Below the pieces are notes generated by a model. The model saw only the letters and a program-made list of their open reading frames with translations. It did not search any database and was not told where the DNA came from. A program made the position numbers and the translations under genes. A DNA stretch of 64,000 nucleotides. Origin: Closterium sp. NIES-65 (Eukaryota; Streptophyta; Zygnematophyceae; Desmidiales; Closteriaceae). Position 1 is the stretch's first letter, and each line of letters starts with the position of its first letter. Shown one piece after another: positions 40,129 to 51,510 of this stretch. Location: positions 310,001-374,000 of the forward strand of contig CANXME010000542.1 in assembly GCA_948144175.1 (NCBI GenBank), read 5' to 3'.

Positions 40129-41290
40129 TTGCGTGGCGCATTAGCTCACACATCGCCCCGTACAGCCCATCGCGCTTAGTAGCAGCGTGCACCACATCAA
40201 GGAGAGTTACAGCAGCATGCGCTGCAAGTATAGCACACCTAAATAGACCCCACCGGAGCAGCGCACGCCACATCACATACAGCAGCAACAGCACGCTTAG
40301 CATCAGTGTGGACCACAACAGGGCGTGTAACAGCACAGCGCACACCAGTACGCATCCACGCCCGCTGCAGCATGGACGACGCGCACAACCGCGTGGGCAA
40401 GTGCGTACACCCTAGCAAAAGTGCCACCTGCCAGCAAGCATACATTAGTAGCAGCAAGCACGCTCATGCAGCAGCTAGCGTGCCAGCAGTGTCTACTAGC
40501 GCCTACCAACAGCCCCTAGCACGCCAGAAGTAGCAACTAGCAAACAGAAGGTGCCACCGCACAAAAAACAGCCAGCTTCCTGGAGCACAACGCTGAGCAC
40601 GCGGCTTTGTTTTGTGGTAATCGGCGACTTCAGTGGCTTTTATTCGTGTGCGACAACTTCTTAGATTCTGATCTGTGTGCAACGAAGATTCAGTCGACGA
40701 GATTAGTGTTTTTGGTGGTTGAGGGGATTCATTCGCCGTGAAAGACGCAAGTCGCTGGTCGACGGAATTGACGAAATGGGCGTTTCGAGAGATTAACAAT
40801 CAACAGGATTAACCTTGATGCCATTGGTGAGCGGAGCAAATTTCGAAAGAAATCTGCATATGCGCGAATTTTGCCCATTCGCGTGAGAGGAAATTTTGAC
40901 CAATCTAAAGCTAAAAAAGAATTGTACTCCCCATGAAAATTGAATAAGTGAAAAATCTGATCCTCAAACACGCACTTACTAACTGTAAAAACATATAAAA
41001 CTATAATTGTTGTAAAACCTGAACAACTGCCAAGTTAGATGACTAGTGCATGTGCTTGTGGTTTTGCCTGCCGTTGTTGACTAAGCAACAAACAAGCTTG
41101 GCCTTTGCAGAGGTTCATTATCTTTGCTATTTGGTTCTCCTTGCTTGTACCGTATCATTCATCCAATTTTCCTAGTGAATCTCTGCTTGAGTTTTACCAA
41201 GGCAACCAAACACTTTCCCAAGAGTCACTGCCAAAGCTCTGTCCGTGCTTCCCACGCTAGTTAGCTCTCCCGTAGAAGAACATGTTCACA
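40129..41290 (+). repeat. probable 5' LTR of Family IV element E
   Basis: The right limit is set by the degenerate tRNA-Phe primer site at 41291. The segment just before it resembles the ends of the D and F LTRs. The left limit is not clear and may have been cut by C3 at 40128. There is no coding similarity; repeats of GCAGCA- and GCACACC-type strings occur at about 40150-40500. Confidence 0.45.
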
Positions 41291-41384
41291 TGGTGCGATG
41301 AGCGTGGATGGGCCCGTGATAGACCTTCAGAGTAGCCAGCGTTAGTGCACCTCACCTTAGTCGTTAGTTGGTCGGCAGCCGTCT
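41291..41384 (+). promoter_or_regulatory. decayed tRNA-Phe primer site and leader of E
   Basis: TGGTGCGATGAGCGTGGAT followed by a diverged stretch and GACCTTCAGA aligns with 27396-27434. The leader runs to CAGCCGTCT, where element G interrupts (duplication CGTCT, 41380-41384). Confidence 0.75.
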
Positions 41385-41510
41385 TGATAAGAAACGAGGA
41401 AAAAATGCATTGAGTAGAATGAGGAGTACAAGTAGTAAACCCTAAAGTGTTGTACCCCATATGAACTGCCCCACTACAGCCTACACAGACTCTAGCATAT
41501 ATACCTGACA
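41385..41510 (-). repeat. 3' LTR of G
   Basis: 126 bp, plus strand TGATAAGAAACGAGG to ATACCTGACA; the inner end is followed by CACCCCCATAGGC, the polypurine hairpin region (41511-41535). Confidence 0.93.
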
Positions 41511-41719
41511 CACCCCCATAGGCAAAGTGGGGGAGAAGAAGGGGTCACAAGACCAGTCAAGCAAAGCAAAGCAAGCTCAGGGTGGATCACAAAGTCACCA
41601 CACAGTCCGAGCACAAGAGCAAGGCCACAAGGCCAGTTCACATGCAAGATCATATATATTAAGGTAAACAAGCAAGTGCAGATATAGAAAGAGTACAGTG
41701 CAAACAAGGTCAAGAAGTG

Positions 41720-43660
41720 AGCAAGTGAGGCCAAGTAGGCACAAGACCTAGCATAGCACAGAAGCGCTATTGATCACAAGGCAGAAGGGCCTTGGTAAAG
41801 ATATCAGCAGTGTTGGCCTCAGAGGCCACGTAGGTGAGGCGGAGCTGACCACGCTGCTGCAGCTCAAGAGCCAAGAAGTAGCGAAGAGCAATGTGCTTCG
41901 TTCTGTGCTCCAGTCTGTGCTCCCCACACAAGGCCAGCATGGCCTTGTTGTCTACGTACAGAACTGGAGGAGAACGAGGGGCCTCTGCTTGGTCAGTCAG
42001 CAGGTAGGTGAGCTAGCGTAGCTCTTGAGCAGCCATGGCCCCCGCATAGATCTCAGCCTCACAGCTGGAGCCAAGAACAAAAGACGAGCGGGTAGGCCGC
42101 CACGAAACAGAGCCGGAACCAAGGCTGAAGGTGTAACCCTGTGACGACCGCTGCGTAGCCTGGTCGTCAGCCCAAGAAGCTTCTGCATGACCTGTGAAGA
42201 CCACTGAACGCCGCCCTCCAAGCACTAGCCCCATGCCCGACGTATTGCACACGTAGCGCAACACCCTCTTCGCTGCACCCATGTAATCTGGTCGGTGTCT
42301 CCCAGGAGCAACATAGCGTGCTAAGATGCTAAGAGGGTATGCAAGGTCAGGTCAAGTGCAGGTCATCAGGTACATGAGGCAGCCAACAAGCTCTAGGTAT
42401 GGGCCAATCGGCTCTACGAACTCATCCAAAGGCAGAGCTGAGAGCGAGTGTCCCGTAGGCAGAGGAGTGGCCTGAGGCGAGGAGTACGTGAAGCCGAAGC
42501 GCTGAAGGACCTGCTGCACCATGTGTGACTGAGTCAGGGTAATGGTGTACTGTGCTCTGTCCCGGATGATCTGCAAGCCAAGGTAGTTATGCAGTTCACC
42601 CAGGTCTGTGCACGTGTGTCTCTTCTGCAGCTCAGACTTCACGTGGGCTAGTCCAACAGTGTCAGCAGTGGCAAAGGCCAAGTCGTTGACGTACACAAGG
42701 ATGTAAAACGGCGGCAAAGAGGTGTCGGTGCGCAGAATCAGCGACGGGCCGGCTATAGAAGGAGCAAACCCAAGAGCCGCAAGTGTAGTCCTCAGTGTGT
42801 CGTGCCACTCACGGGGCGCCTGGCGGAGACCGTAGACTGGCCGCCTGAGGCTCCACTAGGTACCAGGAGGAAACGACCCAGTAAAGCCAGGTGGGCTGCC
42901 CTGCAAGAAAGCTGTGCTAAAGTCAAGAGAGTGAAGCTCATAGTCGCGCTGAGCGGCTATGTGCAGCAGCACCCGAAGAGTGGTCATCTTCAAAGTGGGA
43001 GAGAAGGTCCGAAAGTAGTCAACTCCCTGCCACTGACTAAAGCCTCGAGCCACGTAACGCGCCTTGAAGACAGGCGGAGAACCCGGCGGCCGCTTCACCC
43101 TTAAAATCTACATGCCACTGACGATGTTCGCCCCAGGTGGGGGAACCTCGTGGACGTAGGTGCATGTGGACTTCCAGGAAGCCATCTCTGCGTCCATGGC
43201 TGACTGCCACTGAGAGGAGTAGGGACCCTCGATCGCCTCAGCGTACGATCGAGGAGTCGGGATGTCTGGTGCATCCGGGTCTCCCTCAGGGGCAATCAGC
43301 GTGGACACGAGATGAGGCAAACCAGCAGCAAAACACTGGAACTCCTCCTGCCTATCCTCAAGGACGTCCGTGCTAAGAGCACACCCACCCCCGACGGAGG
43401 GAGGACAGACAGACTCGGACTCACCAACAAGACTAGTGGCGTAGTCTAGCACCAGCGAGCAGCGAAGTCGACAAGCTCAGCCACTAAGGCAGACACAGCA
43501 GTGAACTCAAAGGAAGGGTCTGTGACAACAGTGGCCAGGAGACGCGTGACATTAGGACTGGCAGCATGAAGAGATTCAGATTTTGGGTCAGGAAGGACAA
43601 GAATAGAGGACTCTGGAGGAGACGGCAACGGGACACGAAGGGGAGCAGTGGAAGGACACA
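41720..43660 (-). pseudogene. RT and RNase H of G
   Basis: Minus-strand pieces at 43452-43108 (RVT_2 start), 43098-42856 (LDFSTAFLQGS), 42717-42352 (FYILVYVNDLAF; GCLMYLMTCT) and 42282-42013 (TGHAEASWADDQAT). The RT catalytic motif is YVND instead of YVDD, and the RNase H motif is HAEASW instead of HADASW, so both enzymes have lost key Asp residues. A deletion removes HEEIWLRR. Confidence 0.85.
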
Positions 43661-45600
43661 GTGCCATCTGGTGTGTGCCTGGAACCGCAGGAGGACGCGG
43701 ACGCGGAACACGACGACTAGTGCGAGCAGTGCGAACAGGCGATGCAGGACGAGACGCAGGCTCACGACGCTCAGCAAGACCTCCAGTAGGACTTACTGTA
43801 GGGAGAAGGAGCAGGAAGAGGGGAGGTGGGCTGTAACTGTGACTGCGACTGGATGGGCAGTTGACACTCTAAGGGAGGAGCAGGACCAGGAGAGGGGGGG
43901 AGACCAAGAACCTGCTGAAGGAGCGGAACGAAGTACGGCCTCGGCCGCGTAGCGCCTCCTGAGCCAGCAGGGACGGCACCAGTACCCCTAGCAGCAGCAC
44001 CAGTGCCAACAGCACCTCCAGCTCCAACAGCGCCAGTTCCAGCACCCGCAGACGCACCAGCGCCTGCAGAAACACCAGTGCCAACACCCCCAGTAGCTCC
44101 AGCTCCACCAGCTCCAGCAGTACCAACTCCAGCAGGGCTGGCAGCTCCAGCACCGTCAGCAGCTCCAGCACCGCCAGCAGCTCCAGTAGGACCCCCAGTC
44201 CTAGTTGCTCTAGTACCGCTATTACGAGCCCCTCCGGAACCAGCAGCAACAGTAGTGCCTCTAGCTCCAGCAGCACGGCTCCAGCGCCGAGCCAACCACT
44301 CGCGTAGCTCCTGCGAAGAGAGTGGCTCCCGCCTTGATGAAGCACCGCCGGCAGCCACACAAGTAGACCCAGCGCCCCCAGGCTCCGCACCCCTAGGCTC
44401 CGCACCCCCAAGCTCGACACCCCTAGACTCAGCACCCGCAGGCTCAGCACCCCCAGACCCGGCACCCGCAGGCTCAGCACCTCTAGCAGCACCAGAGTCA
44501 ACAGCTACCTCGACAGGCTCGACTGCATCTACTTAGGACACACCTGACGGGGCTGGACCCTAAGGGGGGAGGGGGTCTACCGGGGGAGGACCTGGCACAA
44601 GGAAGAGCGGCGGCGGGGGAAGGGGCGCAGCGCAGTAGGGGAAGAGACGGTAGTAAGGCACTGACTCGTCATAGGTGACGTCCTGGGAGGACAGAACACG
44701 GCGCGAGGTGGGGTGGTAAAATTGCCAACCAGGTGCGTCAGGGGGGAAGCCAAGGAAGACGCAGGGAACAGCACGGGGAGACAGCTTGTACGCCGCAAAG
44801 TCGCGGACAAACGCCCGAGATCCCAAGACCCAAAACGCAGACGCATCGCCAACCTGTCCACCGCAAGGTGGGGGAGGTCTATGGCAAGGAGACCCGGGGC
44901 TGAAGGTTGAGCTGATGCGCCGCGTACTAAACCGCAAACGGCCGTAGAAAATGGGGGGCAGCCGCATGGATCATGGACGTACGAGCGACGTCCATGACCA
45001 TACCAATGCGGCGCTCAGCAATCCCATTTTGTTGTGGAGAGGCCGGAAGTATGAAGGTCTGGCGAATGCCGTGTGCCCGACAAAAGGCTCCCAGACGGGC
45101 AGAGGAAAACTCCCCGCCTCTGTCAGAGTGCAGACGCTGAACAGGAAAGTCGGAGCCTAAACTCTCCCTGAGCTGGAGACGAGCTGCGCGGATCGAGTCA
45201 ATCAACACCTCAGTGATGTCGCCCTTGCTGCGCAAGGGGAAGACCGTTGTGTAACGTGAGTAGTCGTCAACCACCAACAGGAAGTAACGCTCGTGCCCCT
45301 GGCCACGGACGCGGGCGGGGCCCCACACGTAGTACCTGAGAGAGCAGACTCACCAGGACCTGGGGCAGCAGACGCACTAGCACCTAGAGCAGCAGCCTCA
45401 CCAGCACCTAGAGCAGCAGTCTCAATGCCCGGGTCATGCGGAACACACAGGTAACAGTCACCCTCAACACTAATAGCAACAGCATACATGGCAGCAAGAA
45501 TAGCAACCCGCGCCCTAGACAGCTCTCCCCGGCAAGGGATCTTAGAGGCCTCTAGGAACTGGTGCCGCCACGCGTCCGTCAAGCGACCGAAGTAGCGCTG
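43660..45600 (-). pseudogene. linker, integrase and gag remnant of G
   Basis: The GGAEP-type linker (about 44370-44490) and alanine/glycine-rich part (about 43980-44280) precede integrase C-terminal sequence (44967-44560) and integrase core 45328-44927 (MWGPARVRGQGHERYFLL, LHSDRGGEFSS, PQQNGIAERRIG). At about 45335 the integrase is joined directly to the Gag-protease spacer (YAVAISVEGDCYLCVPHDPGIE; GESALSGTT), so protease, GAG-pre-integrase and the first integrase Asp region are deleted. Confidence 0.85.
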
Positions 45601-46096
45601 GGTGGAGTGCGGGCCCCCGCACTCCTCACCAGCGCGGTCGCCGGTACGGAGATCGTAGGTGCAGGGACCAATACCCCCACCGCGCTAACGCGCAGCGTAC
45701 CACTCACGAAGCTGCTGAGGGGACAAGGTCTCGCGGCTGCGCTGCTGCTGCTGGCGTGGACCACCACCGGAGCCACTCCTCTGCGTTGAGCCGCGACCAG
45801 GTTGCAGGGGCCTAGATGGGGCCGAAGAGGGGCCGCATGGGGTCTAAACGGGGCGGCGACGGGGCCGTAAGGGGCCGGAAAGGGCGCCGCGAGGGGCCGC
45901 AAGGGGCCTCGCGAGGGCCATAAGGGCGACGCGAGGGGCCGTAAGGGGCCATAAGGGCAGCGCGAGGGGCCGTAAGGACGGCGCGAGGGGCCGTAGAGGG
46001 CGGCGCGAAGGTAGGGAGGGCACACAGAGGGCGACTCGGGCAGGAGTGAAGCGCGCTCCGGGCAGAAAAAAAATAAAGTGGTGGGCCCTAGGTAGC
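45600..46096 (-). repeat. knuckle remnant and GC-rich leader of G
   Basis: Minus strand YDLRTGDRAGEECGGPHSTQRYF (about 45660-45590) is the decayed wide-spaced knuckle. Beyond it lie repeats of GGGGCCGTAAGGGGC type (about 45800-46010). The Gag N-terminus is missing. Confidence 0.75.
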
Positions 46097-46126
46097 GTTC
46101 CCACTAGGGAACCTGCTCTTATACCA
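46097..46126 (-). promoter_or_regulatory. primer site and hairpin of G
   Basis: Minus strand TGGTATAAGAGCAGG next to the LTR, then GTTCCC-TAGT-GGGAAC (46097-46112), a perfect 6-bp stem with a 4-base loop, and a GGGCCCACC box at about 46080-46090. Confidence 0.8.
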
Positions 46127-46252
46127 TGATAAGAAACGAGGAATGAATGCATTGAGTAGAATGAGGAGTACAATTAGTAAACCCTAAAGTGTTGTACCCC
46201 ATATGAACTACCCCACTACAGCCTACACAAACTATTGCATATATGCCTGACA
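46127..46252 (-). repeat. 5' LTR of G
   Basis: 126 bp, partner of 41385-41510; the plus strand ends ATGCCTGACA and is followed by CGTCT. Confidence 0.93.
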
Positions 46253-47636
46253 CGTCTCAGCCGTCATGGTTGACCACGTAGTTGAAGCGGGCATAGAAGA
46301 TACCTTGGAGGCGCGAGAGGCTGATATTTGATGATGCCACGGTGCTGGCGAGTACGGTGGAGCAAGCTTGGAGTTGATGCTCTTAGGAATTTGTGCGCAG
46401 TGGGTGCAAGCATCCTCCTCCCCATGTTGAAGTAGATGGTGTGCGTGCTTCTCCTTGACCTGTGCACAACAAAGGCGACTGCGACAATCTAGTTGACAGT
46501 GGAGGCATGGGGGCGATTCGTGAAGTGATTCGACCCGGCGATGTCGTCGACGGTGGAGTGCAATGACAAGTGTTGCGGTCGACGGCTAGTGCAGGGAGCT
46601 CGCACGGTGACACGTTGGTCGACGTTGTTCTCCGCAGCTGAGTGGAGTCAAGCCGGGCTCTTCGACGCATGTGTCAGTTGGTCGAGATGGAGGCATCGCA
46701 CTGACATATGGCTATTTCAAGTTCTCACTGGACATGATCGTGGTGCCGCAGCCGCTCGAAGGTTGAGCATCAGCTGGAAATAGCGGGATTGAAGCCCTTT
46801 CTCGACGGCGACATGGTGATGCCGGGCGAGGCCAACGTCGAGCTCCAAGCAGATCGCGCTACTCATCTACTAACGTTCATGATCATTTCGCAGTGCCGCT
46901 CTCCAATGGCATGGGTCACACTGGAGCCCTGTCGATTTCAGGTGGACATTGGCTATCTGGTGTGGCAGTTCATCATGGGGACGTACAACGCGACCGACGA
47001 CTTATACATTGGCCAACTCAAACAACGGTTGACCAACATACGGATGCGTGAGCACAAGTCAGCGACGCAGTCTGCAAACGTGCTCATCCAACAAACCTAA
47101 GGATGGTTGGCGTCGACTTCTCAACAGCATCCTACATCACGCAAGTTGTCAAGGGCTTGCTGATAGTCTAAAACCTCATGCGTCAAATCATGGTGATGCC
47201 CAGCATGCGCTCGCAACTCAATGAGGACTCCTTGGCGAGCTTCATCATTGAGGATGAATACATGCGGGAGTCACAGCGGCCCACGGAACTCCTCCCGTAG
47301 GCCAGCTACGTCACTCCGTCGAAGAAGAGGCGTCATCAGGGGCAGCATGGGAATTCAGGTGGAGGGAGTAGTAGGAAGTTGTTGAACACCAAGTCGACGG
47401 AGGGAGACGATTGCGGGAGCAATGATCGCAGTTGAAGTGGTTCGAGAAGAACGTCACTCATACATCTGCGATGCTCTGAACCGCCTCTCATACGACTGCC
47501 CCAACCGCGACAAGTCTAACCATGACCGGTAAGCCAACCACGAGAAGTCCAACAGTGGTCGTCATTGTCGAGATAACCAGCCACATAAGAAGAAGCAGGC
47601 GTCAAAGTCATCTTTGAAGAAGGAAGCGGTCTCCTT
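46253..47636 (+). pseudogene. gag of Family IV element E
   Basis: ATG 46266 reads MVDHVVEAGIEDTLEA, as in D. Pieces include YGYFKFSLD (about 46710), LTFMIISQCRSPMAWVTLEPC and DDLYIGQLKQRLTNIRM (frame 46789-47100), then a decayed zinc knuckle near 47462-47510. Several stops and shifts. It ends at 47636 where the F LTR starts, between knuckle and protease. Confidence 0.75.
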
Positions 47637-48892
47637 TGTTAGGATTAAGAATGGAGTCTGGGTCATCTAGGGTCATCTAGTCATCGCTCGACTAAGTTTC
47701 GGGACGAAACATTCGACTCCACAAGAAACGCCTTCGACACAAAGTTCATAGTTAAAACTTCACCAATTTCAGGTATGTTGCACCTCTGTACCGTGGCTAC
47801 AATTTCCAATTTGAATCATATCAATACGTGAAGTAGCACTCGAGTTATGAGTTTCGGCGCACTTTCGGCGCACTAGGGGGTATGCTGGAGCTAAAACTTA
47901 ATCATGAATATGTCAAAAGGAGAGGCTCCACCCTCGCTTGGGTGCATGCATTCTCTGTGACGCCATGGTGAATTTGGCAAAAGTGGTTATCAAACCGGCT
48001 CTCTGCTTTAAACGACCAGCATGTCCTCTGAAACGACGGGTGGTTTTTGATAAGGAGCCATCCTCTGGTTGGCTAGCACATCGACAAGCTCTGATCGACG
48101 GGAAGTCGTTGGACGAGTTCGTCCTCTGATCAGCTAGTGAGTCACGCAAACTCTGACGGACGGGGTGCTTTTTGATAAGCCTCGTTCTTTGATCGAGGGG
48201 TGTTGTTCGGCAAACCTAGTCTTGGCGAACTTTGCGCGATTGCGAAGCTCTGCAAAGGTGTGTGAATCTTGCCTAGAAGGTTTTAGTGAAAGTCGACCTG
48301 CAGAACGGCATCACCGGCTTGACGATGGACACCTGGCGAAACCGACGACGTGTTTTCTACCTGGCACCTACGCAATATGCCTGACGGTGAAACTATAGAC
48401 CTGTACCTACTAGGTAGGTGCGCACATGTGCGTACCCGCGACTGCAATGCTGGCAGGCCGCCATGCTACAGCGTTGGCACATCGCCCTTCTGCTTGACAT
48501 TTACCCGCGACTTGATATTTACCGTGTATACTTGATATTTACCCGCGATTGCAATGCTGGCAGGCCGCCGTGCTGCAACGTTGGCACATCGCTCTTCTGC
48601 TACGCTTGCAGGTTGCCCTGTTTCAGCATTGGTGAGCCGCTCTGATGTTGCGCTGACAATTCGCTTTGCAGAATGCTTGCTAGGGGTCGCAATGCCATTC
48701 TAGTCATATCGACTTGCTCGCCTCATTTTTGTACACTATTCTCAATGCTACTTTCAGTTTCTCAGTGAAAATCTTGTCAAATATTTCAGTGAACAAAGCA
48801 AGTAGTAAGAACACTACTAGAGCGCTACGATCACCCATACAACCCCGTGCCCTCCTCTGTAGTCCAATCCCGTTGTAGGGTGAATCTGTGCA
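47637..48892 (+). repeat. 5' LTR of F
   Basis: About 1256 bp from TGTTAGGATTAAG to GGTGAATCTGTGCA. It contains a direct repeat of about 60 bp: GCAATGCTGGCAGGCCGCC and the following GTTGGCACATCGC occur at about 48440-48490 and 48550-48600. Confidence 0.65.
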
Positions 48893-48931
48893 TGGTGCGG
48901 TGAGCGTGGATCGAACACACGACCTTCAGAT
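48893..48931 (+). promoter_or_regulatory. tRNA-Phe primer site of F
   Basis: Matches 27396-27434 at all but about one of 39 positions. The change lies in the T-stem (CACAC for CACGC). Confidence 0.85.
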
Positions 48932-48991
48932 TAGCTGACTTTTGCATTCATTACCTAAGTTGTTGTAGGCTGGCAGCCATCTAGACCACCA

Positions 48992-50163
48992 TGGTTGACC
49001 AAGAATTTGCAGCAGGTATAGAAGATGCCTTGTAAGCACGGTTAGGCGGTGCAGCTGGCGAGTACGGCGGAGCGAACGTGGAGGTTCTGCTCCTTGGAAC
49101 TTGCGCGCAGTGGGCGTGCAATTATCCAACAATCCTTACTAAGGCGGATGGTCGCCACTCCCCGACAAGTACGCAAAAAAGGCAACGTCGACGAGAGAGT
49201 CGAGGGCGGTGACCAAGTTGGCAGCGACGAAGGTACGAGAATGGTGTGCGGAGTGATTTGGTTGCTGACGTTGGCATCGGCGGAGTGCATGTTCGAGGTC
49301 AGTGTTCAGTGACAGCGGGAAGCTCGAATGGCAGCATCGATGGTGGACGTTGTTCTCTTTCGCGGAGTGGAAGTCGGGCAGACTTCGGTGACTCATGCGT
49401 CGTCTGGTTGAGATGGAGGCATCATGTCGGTGTACGTCTACTTCAAGTATTCGCCGGACATGATCGGTGTGCCAAATCCGCTCGAAGGTCGACACGACTT
49501 GATCAGATGGACGGAGTCAATCAAGCCTTAGCTGGGATCTCCATATTGAAGAAGTTCGTTGATGGTGATGTGGCAGCTCTAGACGACGAGGACTCAGAAC
49601 TATGGGCAAAATTTCGCACGGCTCATCTTCTGACCTTCATGGTCATTTTGAGGTGTTGCTTGCCGCTGGTGCAAGTCACCTTAAAGCCGTGCCGACTGCG
49701 AGTGGACACCGGCTACGAAGCGTCACAATTTATCGTGCGCACCTACAAGGCGACCGATGACCTTTACATCGGCCAATTGAAGCAAACATTGGCCAACATT
49801 CGGATGGGCGAGCAGGAATCGGCGGCCAAGAACTGCAATCGGGCTCAGAAAACTCTGGGTGACCTGCGGATGGCTGACATCGACTACTCAGTGGCGTCGT
49901 ATGTCACGCATATCATCAAAGGCCTCCCCAGATGCTATAATATAATGCGTCAGAGGCTGACAATGAATAGCAGGGACGTTATTGAATAAGGACGAGTTCA
50001 TGAAGAACTCTGAGCGACCGATGGAGTTCCTTCCGCAGGCCAACTACGCTGTCACGACGAAGTAGGGACGTCAGTTTGGGCACCGTGGAAAGTCGGGCGG
50101 AGGGAGGTGGTGACGGAAAGCCGTCAAAGACCAATTCGATAGAGAGTGTCGACCTTGAGAAGT
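48992..50163 (+). pseudogene. gag of element F
   Basis: ATG 48992 reads MVDQEFAAGIEDAL, then a TAA-type stop. The long piece 49246-49989 carries RLDQMDGVNQALAGISILKK, LLTFMVILRCCLPLVQVTLKPC, DDLYIGQLKQTLANIRMGEQESAAKNCNRAQ and YSVASYVTHIIKGLPRCYNIM. It is the best guide to the Gag frame lost in D. Stops and shifts follow at about 49987. Confidence 0.75.
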
Positions 50164-50911
50164 TGGCCAAGGGCAATCCATCACCCGCATCAACGCCCTG
50201 GGAGCCACCATCCATCCATGAGCGCTGACGGCTCCAGCTATGCCAGAAGGCCTTTTTTGTCCACCAGGACCGTACTCTACACGTGGAGCTTCAAACCCAA
50301 GCTCCTGGCTCAAAATGTGCAAATCTGGATGTACTGTGACTTTGCATTACCTTTCCCTAATGACGGTTCACTTCACGCGAAGGTACAGTATTACAACGAA
50401 TTGCTGTCGTCTTGAATTGCAACTTGTCACATGCGAACCAGCTCGATACTTGCTCCTTCAGCCAACTCAACAGTCTAGGAAGTGCATGGCAACGGACTCA
50501 GTCACTGTCAGTCGTCTTCTAAGCCAGCTCAACAATGTCATAATGTTTCATGGCGAAAAGGCAGGGGCATATTTCAATTGCTGTGGAAATATGATGTACC
50601 GGTTAAAAGAGGCGGGAACATCCCTAACAATATATCTGTGACCATTATCCTCGCTAGCTTGGGTCCAAAGTGGTGTCATTGCAAGTCAGTCCTTTGCACT
50701 CAAGGTGTAATCTCCCAAACCATGCTTTGCGTTACTCTCCTCGTCAAACAGCAAGAGATTGACATGTACAATAAGAGAGGCAACAAGAACGAGAACATTG
50801 CTTATTACAAGGGAAGTGTAGAAGCAACATCAGACAAAAGTAATATGTTCTGCAGGTAGTGCAAGAAGATGGGTCACACGATTAGAGAATGCCGATTGCG
50901 CAATGGAGCAG
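50164..50911 (+). pseudogene. gag of B2
   Basis: RINAL (about 50190) and MSADGSSYAR (about 50218) match RINAL and MSIDGSSYAR of B. Then TWSFKPKLLA, IWMYCDFALPFPNDGS and MATDSVTVSRLLSQL, each with stops. Zinc knuckle residues CKKMGHTIREC (about 50860-50892) follow a stop in place of the residue before CKK. Confidence 0.8.

Positions 50912-51510
<599 letters not shown>

Larger units (their letters stand above)
41385..46252 (-). mobile_element. Family I element G, internally deleted
   Basis: 4868 bp with 126-bp LTRs (41385-41510 and 46127-46252) differing at about eight positions, and a perfect CGTCT duplication (41380-41384 and 46253-46257). It lacks most of gag, protease and the start of integrase. 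RT and integrase are broken by stops and frameshifts. Removing G joins the leader of E to its ATG. Confidence 0.95.
47637..50163 (+). mobile_element. Family IV element F, 5' part only
   Basis: LTR (47637-48892), tRNA-Phe primer site (48893-48931) and gag (from 48992) on the plus strand. Sequence passes into Family III Gag (B2) at about 50163 with no protease or 3' LTR. F is inserted in E of the same family; the left flank is TCCTT. Confidence 0.75.

Noticed and set aside
40129..40550. Separate element or host gene right of C3
   Set aside because: No frame, LTR tips or primer site could be supported; it is better treated as part of the E LTR region with an uncertain left edge.
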